DNA of 64,000 bases, from the NCBI RefSeq assembly GCF_003331055.1, contig NZ_PUQD01000002.1, positions 62,001 to 126,000 on the forward strand. The letters run 5' to 3'. The DNA comes from Pseudomonas sp. AFG_SD02_1510_Pfu_092 (lineage in GTDB: Bacteria; Pseudomonadota; Gammaproteobacteria; Pseudomonadales; Pseudomonadaceae). The position numbers and the translations under genes are program-made. The notes beneath the pieces are model-generated. The model was not told where the DNA came from. It searched no databases and saw only the letters and a list, made by a program, of their open reading frames with translations. Below are positions 58,422-64,000 of the stretch, in pieces (the first letter of the stretch is position 1; the number at the start of each line of letters is the position of its first letter).

Positions 58422-59456
58422 ATGAGCGAGCCGATTCGCCTGACCCAGTACAGCCACGGAGCCGGCTGTGGCTGCAAGATCTCCCCCAAGGTGCTGGATG
58501 TGATCCTCGCCGAAAGCGGCGCCCAGGCCCTGGACCCGAAACTGTGGGTTGGCAACGCCTCGCGCGACGACGCTGCCGTGTACGCGCTGGACGACGAGCG
58601 CGGCGTGGTTTCGACCACCGACTTCTTCATGCCGATCGTCGATGACCCGTACGACTTCGGCCGCATCGCGGCGACCAACGCCATCAGCGACATCTATGCC
58701 ATGGGTGGCGACCCGCTGATGGCCATCGCCATCCTCGGCTGGCCAGTCAACGTGCTGCCACCGGAAGTGGCCCGCGAAGTGATCCGCGGCGGCCGTGCGG
58801 TGTGCGCCGAGGCCGGTATCCCGCTGGCGGGCGGCCACTCGATCGACGCCCCCGAGCCGATCTTCGGCCTGGCCGTCACCGGCGTGGTCAGCAAGCGCCA
58901 CCTCAAGCGCAACGACACCGCCAGCGTCGGCTGCCGCCTGTACCTGACCAAGCCGCTGGGTATCGGCATCCTCACCACCGCCGAGAAAAAGGCCAAGCTG
59001 CGCGCCCAGGACCAGGGCCTGGCGCGCGACTGGATGTGCACCCTCAACACCCCGGGCAGCCGCTTCGGCAAGCTCGACGCGGTCAAGGCCATGACCGATG
59101 TGACCGGTTTCGGCCTGCTCGGCCATCTGGTGGAGCTGGCCGAAGGCAGCGGCCTTACCGCGCATCTGGACTACGCCGCCGTACCACGCCTGCCCAGCGT
59201 CGAGCACTACCTGGCCGAGGGCTGCATCCCCGGCGGTACGCTGCGCAACTACGACAGCTACGGGCACAAGATCGGCACCCTTGGCGACGAGCAGAAACAC
59301 CTGTTGTGCGACCCGCAGACCAGCGGTGGCCTGCTGGTGGCGGTGGCCCCGGAAGGTGAAGCCGAGTTCCTCGCGGTGGCTGCCGAACTGGGCCTGCAGC
59401 TGGCGCCGATCGGCAAGCTGGTGGAGCGACAGAGCCACGCGGTCGAGGTGATCTGA
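58422..59456 (+). CDS. selD: Selenide, water dikinase SelD
   Basis: A 344-residue enzyme that makes selenophosphate from selenide and ATP. The active-site cysteine is C16 with K19 (GAGCGCKIS); this form uses cysteine, not selenocysteine. The ATP-binding part includes [20 protein letters not shown] and [20 protein letters not shown]. It supplies MnmH and any selenoproteins encoded elsewhere. The stop overlaps the mnmH start by one base (TGATG). Confidence 0.96.
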   Translation: MSEPIRLTQYSHGAGCGCKISPKVLDVILAESGAQALDPKLWVGNASRDDAAVYALDDERGVVSTTDFFMPIVDDPYDFGRIAATNAISDIYAMGGDPLMAIAILGWPVNVLPPEVAREVIRGGRAVCAEAGIPLAGGHSIDAPEPIFGLAVTGVVSKRHLKRNDTASVGCRLYLTKPLGIGILTTAEKKAKLRAQDQGLARDWMCTLNTPGSRFGKLDAVKAMTDVTGFGLLGHLVELAEGSGLTAHLDYAAVPRLPSVEHYLAEGCIPGGTLRNYDSYGHKIGTLGDEQKHLLCDPQTSGGLLVAVAPEGEAEFLAVAAELGLQLAPIGKLVERQSHAVEVI

Positions 59457-60568
59457 TGCGCCCCGACTGCACCGATTTCCGCCAGCTGTTCCTCGATGAT
59501 GTGCCGATGATGGACATGCGCGCCCCCGTCGAATTCACCAAGGGCGCCTTCCCCGGCGTGGTCAACCTGCCGCTGATGACCGACCAGGAGCGGCAGAAGG
59601 TAGGTACCTGCTACAAGCAGCAGGGCCAGGCCGCCGCAATCGCCCTTGGTCACCAACTGGTGAGCGGCGCCAGCAAACAGGCCCGCCTGGAAGCCTGGGC
59701 GGCGTTCGCCCAGGCTAACCCGCAAGGCTATTTGTACTGTTTCCGTGGCGGCCTGCGCTCACAGATCGTGCAGGGCTGGCTGCGCGACGAGGCGGGAATC
59801 CACTACCCGCGTGTCAAAGGTGGCTACAAGGCCATGCGTACCTTCCTGCTGGACACCACCGAGCAGGCGGTGGAGCAATGCGATTTCGTCCTGGTAGGTG
59901 GCCTGACCGGCACTGGCAAGACCGATGTGCTGCACCAGCTGGACAACGTGCTGGACCTGGAAGGCCATGCCAACCATCGCGGTTCCAGCTTCGGCAAGCG
60001 CGCTACCGCGCAGCCGGCGCAGATCGACTTCGAGAACCAGCTGGCCATCGACGTACTGAAGAAGCGCGCCCGTGGCGTCGAGCAGTTCGTGCTGGAAGAT
60101 GAAGGCCGGATCGTCGGCAGCTGCACGGTGCCACTGGCGCTGTACCAGGGCATGCAGCAGTACCCGCTGGTGTGGCTGGAAGACAGCTTCGCCAACCGCG
60201 TGGAGCGCATTCTGCGCGACTACGTGGTCAACCTGAGCGCCGAGTTCGTCAGCGTGCATGGCGAGGAGGATGGCCGCCGGTTGTTTGCCGAGCGCATGAT
60301 GCAGAGCATGGCCAATATCTACAAACGCCTGGGCGGCGAGCGTCACCAGCGCTTGTCGGAGATCCTGCGCGAGGCGCTGGACGAGCAACTGCGCAGTGGT
60401 GCGGTGGACCTGCATCGGGGCTGGATCGAAGGGTTGCTGAACGAGTACTACGACCCGATGTATGCCTACCAGCGGGCCGCGAAGGCAGAGCGTATCGAGT
60501 TCGCCGGGGATGCCCTGGAAGTGCGCGAGTACCTCAAGGCCCGGGCGCTGCGCGAACCGCGCAAGTAG
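59456..60568 (+). CDS. mnmH: tRNA 2-selenouridine synthase MnmH (SelU)
   Basis: A 370-residue enzyme that changes 2-thiouridine to 2-selenouridine at tRNA position 34. The N-terminal rhodanese domain has the active cysteine C95 ([11 protein letters not shown]). The P-loop [10 protein letters not shown] is at 148-157. It is coupled to selD, forming a selenium-to-tRNA unit; no selenoprotein gene occurs in the window, so tRNA is the only visible use. Confidence 0.96.
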   Translation: MRPDCTDFRQLFLDDVPMMDMRAPVEFTKGAFPGVVNLPLMTDQERQKVGTCYKQQGQAAAIALGHQLVSGASKQARLEAWAAFAQANPQGYLYCFRGGLRSQIVQGWLRDEAGIHYPRVKGGYKAMRTFLLDTTEQAVEQCDFVLVGGLTGTGKTDVLHQLDNVLDLEGHANHRGSSFGKRATAQPAQIDFENQLAIDVLKKRARGVEQFVLEDEGRIVGSCTVPLALYQGMQQYPLVWLEDSFANRVERILRDYVVNLSAEFVSVHGEEDGRRLFAERMMQSMANIYKRLGGERHQRLSEILREALDEQLRSGAVDLHRGWIEGLLNEYYDPMYAYQRAAKAERIEFAGDALEVREYLKARALREPRK

Positions 60569-60656
60569 CACCAGGGCCGCATCGCGCCCCATCGCCGCGG
60601 TTCGTCGCCACGACAAGCCACACCACCCCGACAGCGCTGCTCTCAAGACCTGCGCA

Positions 60657-60858
60657 GTACCTGTGGGAGCGGGCAAGCCCGCGAAGCAGACAACGCAGTG
60701 GATGGCACGGGCTTCGCCCGTGTTCGCGGGCAAGCCCGCTCCCACAGAGATCGCGTCAGCTTTCAACACTTGAGCAAGGCAGTTGCCCCCAGCCGACCGC
60801 ATCGGATTCGCGTCACGTGCGGTCCCTGTGGGAGCGGGTTCACCCGCGAATAGGCCGG
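60657..60858. repeat. Cluster of three REP arms
   Basis: GTGGGAGCGGGCAAGCCCGC and its mirror GCGGGCAAGCCCGCTCCCAC (60657-60749) form a pair of variant core type (GGGCAAGCCC). A third single arm (GGGAGCGGGTTCACCCGCGA, 60822-60858) of the common type follows. The whole 300-base gap between mnmH and the next gene holds little else. Confidence 0.85.
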
Positions 60859-60869
60859 AACGGTCGACC

Positions 60870-61256
60870 TCACTGCCCCGGGCTGAGCACCCGCTCCAGC
60901 TCCGCGGCCCGGTCCCGGGTCATGTTCAGCAGGCATGTCCCGCCTTCCAGTTGCGCCATGGTCCCGCCACTGGCCTGCACATGGAACTGGCAGTTGCCGT
61001 CGCGGTAGGCGATCCACTTGCGCTGCACATCGCGCAGGCTCTTCTGCTGCGCGGCGTCCAGCTTGCCCATCAGTTGTTTGTACATCCGGTTCAGCCGCTG
61101 GTCCTGCATTTGTGTCTCGGCCTTGATACATTCGCTCATGGCCACGGTACTCGAAGCCTGGTCCATGCACTGCTGGTAACCCGGCGTGTAGTCCTGGGCC
61201 ATGGCCGACGGCAGCACACAGGCCAGTGCCAGGCCGGTCAGGTAACGCTTGCTCAT
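60870..61256 (-). CDS. LprI-like (DUF1311) periplasmic protein
   Basis: A 128-residue protein. The signal peptide is MSKRYLTGLALACVLPSAMA, cut after AMA. Four cysteines (two likely disulfides) and the family pattern QQCMDQASSTVAMSECIKAE, then MYKQLMGKLDAAQQKSLRDV and QRKWIAYRDGNCQF mark the DUF1311/LprI group, some of which inhibit lysozyme. I chose the ATG at 61256 because GGGAG lies eight bases upstream; the ATG at 61262 is too near it. Confidence 0.87.
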   Translation of the reverse strand: MSKRYLTGLALACVLPSAMAQDYTPGYQQCMDQASSTVAMSECIKAETQMQDQRLNRMYKQLMGKLDAAQQKSLRDVQRKWIAYRDGNCQFHVQASGGTMAQLEGGTCLLNMTRDRAAELERVLSPGQ

Positions 61257-61278
61257 GTTCATGCTCCCTTGGTGAATA

Positions 61279-61914
61279 TCAAAGCGTCTGCGGCTGTTCC
61301 GGCGGCATCAGCACATTACCCGGCTCGAAGCGCAACGCCGGCATCTGCGTTGCCGCATAAAACGCCACACCCAGCGCCGCAATCAGCACCACATCGAGCC
61401 AGCTCCAGCCGGGCATGTCATCGGCGCTGCGTGCCTTCCAGCAATGCCAGGCCTGCCCCATGCAGAACACCACCATCGCCGCCAGCCACAGGTAGAAACC
61501 GGCACCCAGGCCGGTCAGCTCATGAAACGCGTAGCTCTGGTTGTCCGGCAAGCGGTCGATGCCGAAACTGCTGGCAGCCAGATACACCGCCGCCAACCCG
61601 GCCAGCAACGCCAGCCGCCGGAAGCGTCGATGGGCCAGGATAGCCAGGGCCAGTAGCGGGTTGGCGAACCATTGGTACAGGCCGAAGGGCATGCCCCATG
61701 GCCCGTACAGCAGCATCTGCAGGGCCGGCATGTGGCGGTCGCCGCTCATCAGCGCACCATCGAAGAACAGGGCGAGCAGGTACAGCGCCAGGCTGATGCT
61801 CAGGTAGAAGACGGGCAAGGGGGATTCCTGGGGGAAGCGGGACAGGCTGGGACCATAACCCAGGCCTCGCCCCGCCTCCAAACCTTCGGGTGGGGTGACA
61901 GGCCGATCAGGCAA
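61279..61914 (-). CDS. Hypothetical membrane protein
   Basis: Up to 211 residues with four to five hydrophobic helices (FYLSISLALYLLALFF; PFGLYQWFANPLLALAILAH; LALLAGLAAVYLAASSFG; GAGFYLWLAAMVVFCMGQAW; LDVVLIAALGVAFYAA). I do not recognise a named family. The start is unclear: no ATG is near the beginning. TTG at 61914 has GGAG seven bases upstream and overlaps the acetyltransferase stop; TTG at 61818 (LPVFYLS) is an alternative. The overlap suggests coupling with the upstream acetyltransferase gene. Confidence 0.65.
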   Translation of the reverse strand: MPDRPVTPPEGLEAGRGLGYGPSLSRFPQESPLPVFYLSISLALYLLALFFDGALMSGDRHMPALQMLLYGPWGMPFGLYQWFANPLLALAILAHRRFRRLALLAGLAAVYLAASSFGIDRLPDNQSYAFHELTGLGAGFYLWLAAMVVFCMGQAWHCWKARSADDMPGWSWLDVVLIAALGVAFYAATQMPALRFEPGNVLMPPEQPQTL

Positions 61915-62488
61915 CCGGCGGCTCCAGCAGCAAGCCGTAGATACCCGAGTCAGACAGCTCGCCGGCGACGCACCAGCGTGCGCGCAGGGTACCTTCGAGA
62001 ACGAACCCCTGGCGCTCCAGGGTGCGCGCCGAGCCGAGGTTGCGCGGGTCGATCTCGCCCTCCAGGCGGCGCATGTGCAGGGTATGGGCGAGGTAATCGA
62101 TGAAACAGGTCAAGGCTTCGTCCATGTACCCTCTGCCCTGAACGGCGCTTGCCAGGCAGTAGCCGATCTCGCCGCGGCGGGACACATCGTCGATGTTGAA
62201 CAGCTGGACCATGCCGATCAGTTCGCCGTTGTCGCGGCGGTACATGCCGAGCTTGAGCTGGTCGCCGTTGGCGTAGGCTTCGCGGTCGGCAGCCAGGGCG
62301 CTTTCGGCTTCGGCCAGGTCTTGCCAAGGGGCATGGTGCCAGTAACGCATGACCTCGGGGTCGGCCATGATCGCCAGCCATTGCGCAGCATCGGCGTGGC
62401 GCATGGGGCGCAATTGCAGACGCGGGCTGTCGAGGCAGAGGTCACTGGGGAAACTGCGGGTTGGGGTCACGCCGGATCTCCTGTCCAT
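61907..62488 (-). CDS. GNAT-family N-acetyltransferase (RimJ/RimL-like)
   Basis: A 193-residue GNAT protein. Typical pieces are LRPMRHADAAQWLAIMADPE near the N-terminus, RRGEIGYCLASAVQGRGYMD (acetyl-CoA binding loop) and DPRNLGSARTLERQGFVLEG. Relatives acetylate ribosomal protein N-termini or small molecules; the substrate here is unknown. It starts a possible two-gene leftward unit with the membrane protein. Confidence 0.88.
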   Translation of the reverse strand: MDRRSGVTPTRSFPSDLCLDSPRLQLRPMRHADAAQWLAIMADPEVMRYWHHAPWQDLAEAESALAADREAYANGDQLKLGMYRRDNGELIGMVQLFNIDDVSRRGEIGYCLASAVQGRGYMDEALTCFIDYLAHTLHMRRLEGEIDPRNLGSARTLERQGFVLEGTLRARWCVAGELSDSGIYGLLLEPPVA

Positions 62489-62537
62489 TGCTGGGGAGAT
62501 GACAGTTTAACGGCATGCGCACGGTTCCGGCATCCCG

Positions 62538-62650
62538 GGGCTGCTGCGCAGCCCATCGCCGGCAAGCCAGCTCCCACCCCGATCGCGTCGCGCTCGAAAC
62601 CTTGTGCAGTAGCTGTGGGAGCTGGCTTGCCGGCAATGGGCCGCAAAGCA
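62538..62650. repeat. REP pair, GCCGGCAAGCCAGCTCC subtype
   Basis: CGCCGGCAAGCCAGCTCCCA and the mirror GTGGGAGCTGGCTTGCCGGC, with outer arms GGCTGCTGCGCAGCCCAT / ATGGGCCGCAAAGC. This is the same subtype as the right arm near 16760. Confidence 0.85.
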
Positions 62651-62947
62651 AAGGAGCAACCACCTGAATCCTTCTCACAGATTTGGGCGGCAGCCGTGCG
62701 CGTGGTGAGAAGCCCGTGTTGGAGTCACCACGGTCAGGCCGAAGCCTGCACGCGCACAGCTGCCATGAACTGGCAGGAAGACAACCAACAACGAGTTCTC
62801 ACACTCGCTCGCCATAGGGACGAACGGCGAAATTACCGCTGTGATTCTTCCCTGCCTATCAGACGGCATCCGACTGAGGTCGTAGGATAATTCCCAATCT
62901 AGAGAACCTGAAGCATTTGGCATCACGTTCAGAATCTTCTTACAGCT
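62651..62947. other. Structured inverted-repeat element of unknown nature
   Basis: About 300 bases between two REP pairs. The left 115 bases contain three overlapping inverted repeats: CTTCTCAC (62671-62678) with GTGAGAAG (62705-62712); GTGGTGA (62702-62708) with TCACCAC (62725-62731); and GGCAGCCGTGCGCGTG (62689-62704) with CACGCGCACAGCTGCC (62749-62764, two mismatches). These stems compete for the same bases. A leftward open frame through here (ending at 62675) starts inside the REP and lacks a protein-like sequence, so I treat this as non-coding. Confidence 0.55.
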
Positions 62948-63099
62948 GATGGCCCTTTCGCGGGTAAACCCGCTCCCACAGGTACTGCGCTCGCCTTGAA
63001 ATGGCGGTGGTCCCCATGGTCTCCATAGGTATTGCGCCAGCCCTGAACGCGGCGCGGTCACTGTGGGAGCGGGTTTACCCGCGAAAGGGCCGCTACAGG
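62948..63099. repeat. REP pair (inverted, wide spacing)
   Basis: CTTTCGCGGGTAAACCCGCT and GAGCGGGTTTACCCGCGAAA are perfect complements at the core, but separated by about 80 bases, more than in the other pairs. Confidence 0.88.
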
Positions 63100-63113
63100 C
63101 TGACCAAATACGA

Positions 63114-63497
63114 TCAGGCCACCTCAGCCCCATCATCCGGCCAATGCGGCTCATTGGCCTCTGGCGGGGTCAGCGGCGGTAACCCATAAGCCGCCCGCGC
63201 ATCATCACAACTGGGGTTATGCACCCCGCCCTCCCACGACGCCTCGAACTCGCGGCACGGGCTGGACCGGTTGGCATAAATGCTACAAGCCACCTCTTTG
63301 CCGATCTCGCCCTCAAGGCTGACGCAGCGGCAGGGCTTGGCATCGGTGCCGATCATGGCAACGCGGGTGGGGTTGATCTGGACCACCAGGTCGTCCGGCA
63401 CGACACCCCCGGCAGACTGGCATTCACCCCAGAAGAAGGACACACGAAAGTACCCGCAGCAGGCGCCGCAGTCGAGGCAAGGGTTATATTCGGACAT
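63114..63497 (-). CDS. YkgJ-family cysteine-cluster protein
   Basis: A 127-residue cytosolic protein. Cysteines are placed as in the YkgJ/Fe-S-or-zinc-cluster family: CLDCGACC near the N-terminus, then PCRCVSLEG, then ACSIYANRSSPCREF. The C-terminal YGLPPLTPPE is frequent in Pseudomonas members. The metal and function are not established; related domains bind zinc or iron. Confidence 0.85.
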   Translation of the reverse strand: MSEYNPCLDCGACCGYFRVSFFWGECQSAGGVVPDDLVVQINPTRVAMIGTDAKPCRCVSLEGEIGKEVACSIYANRSSPCREFEASWEGGVHNPSCDDARAAYGLPPLTPPEANEPHWPDDGAEVA

Positions 63498-63623
63498 GAT
63501 GGCACGGAGGGAAGGTTGTTGTTATCGGGGCTGGCCCGCGGCGCCATTTTCAATCCAAGCGGGGGCGGCTGGATAGAGGGGCAATGCAAAAATATTTGCC
63601 GCTGATCCGACCGCCCGTTGCCG

Positions 63624-64000
63624 CTAGCAGATAGCCTTGTACGTTGCAGCCTCCCAGCGCTGCAACGCCAGGCCTGCATGCGGGTCGTAGTCACTGCCCT
63701 GCACCTGGCTGAAGTGGGTGCGAGCTTCACCGCAATGCACCAGCCGGTCGTTCTTCTCGCCCTCGGTCAACACGGTGTAGGACTTGCTGCGCATGGCCTG
63801 GTAGTACTTGTCGGCAGCCGCCATGGCCTGGTGATGTTTCATCAGCTGCCCAGCGTCCAGGGCCAGGCATTTGTTCAACCGTACACCCCAGCGGGTCAGG
63901 CAGACTTCGGCAAAATGCCGAACGATCAGGCCCGGCTCCGCCAGCACCTTGCCATCGCCTGCGCCATCCACCGAGGCATTGCCCACCAGCGTGGCATGCC
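63624..64000 (-). CDS. Unknown protein, 5' end beyond window
   Basis: The leftward frame is open from the window edge (reading HATLVGNASVDGAGDGKVLA) to the stop at 63624-63626, so at least 125 residues are present. The C-terminal part is helical and polar (HQAMAAADKYYQAMRSKSYT, then GEARTHFSQVQGSDYDPHAG) and ends in KAIC. I do not recognise the family. Three further cysteines occur upstream of the terminal one. A GTG at 63986 is an internal candidate start. Coding potential is judged from composition only. Confidence 0.6.
   Translation of the reverse strand, partial: HATLVGNASVDGAGDGKVLAEPGLIVRHFAEVCLTRWGVRLNKCLALDAGQLMKHHQAMAAADKYYQAMRSKSYTVLTEGEKNDRLVHCGEARTHFSQVQGSDYDPHAGLALQRWEAATYKAIC

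Noticed and set aside
62675..63154. Leftward 159-codon frame through the structured element and REP pair
   Set aside because: Its first third is translated REP sequence (for example FAGKPAPT and LYLWRPWG-like text). No ribosome site precedes it and it would make the inverted repeats coding, which is unlikely.

Overview
This window reads as a stretch of chromosome from a Pseudomonas of the P. putida group. The GC content is high and the genes are densely packed. The gene order piuC-piuA next to speC, the run der-bamB-yfgM-hisS-ispG-rodZ-pilF-rlmN-ndk-isc, and the many inverted REP pairs built on a GCGGGTAAACCCGC core all fit that group. I see no prophage, insertion sequence, integron, CRISPR array or rRNA. 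There is one tRNA gene.

Layout. 1-3539: the 3' end of a dipeptide/oligopeptide ABC operon (dppB partial, dppC, dppD, dppF). 3540-4641: REP pairs, a 24-residue membrane peptide gene, and a deletion scar joining a broken FAD oxidoreductase to the last 60 codons of a polyamine-binding protein. 4642-6999: prfC, then a HigB/HigA-type toxin-antitoxin pair. 7403-10848: a four-gene quaternary-amine (OpuC-type) ABC transporter. 10955-14985: fecA, fecR and fecI (ferric citrate uptake and signalling). 15480-23577: speC, then a piu-type siderophore locus made of a Sel1-repeat gene, piuC, a Fiu/PiuA TonB receptor and a large PepSY-flavodoxin-reductase fusion. 23707-25634: an overlapping omega-amidase/aminotransferase pair.

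25847-42444 is a long, almost entirely leftward housekeeping block: der, bamB, yfgM, hisS, ispG, rodZ, pilF, rlmN, ndk, then iscX-fdx-hscA-hscB-iscA-iscU-iscS-iscR (read in reverse), cysE and trmJ. A near-consensus type 1 IscR site overlaps the iscR promoter. The ndk promoter appears to lie inside the hairpin that ends the isc operon. suhB follows rightward. A glycine-zipper protein gene, secF, secD, yajC, tgt and queA then run leftward to a tRNA-Leu(CAA) gene that has a textbook promoter and terminator.

49910-53474 holds a LysR regulator divergent from a DadA-like FAD amino-acid dehydrogenase, a RidA-family imine deaminase and a stand-alone amino-acid-binding protein. 53475-54015 is a less GC-rich patch with a truncated antitoxin remnant. 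A bestrophin-like channel gene follows. 55046-60568 looks like a selenium module: a PhnCDE-like ABC transporter operon divergent from selD and mnmH (selU). The right end carries an LprI-like protein, a membrane protein, a GNAT acetyltransferase, a structured inverted-repeat element of unknown nature, a YkgJ-type cysteine-cluster protein and an incomplete unknown gene.

Several systems connect. Iron is served by fecIRA, the piu locus, isc and the candidate siderophore reductase. tRNA modification is served by queA/tgt, trmJ, rlmN (which also methylates tRNA) and selD/mnmH. No wholly new system stands out. The less-described items are the PepSY-flavodoxin-reductase fusion, the selenium-linked transporter and the structured repeat near 62.7 kb.
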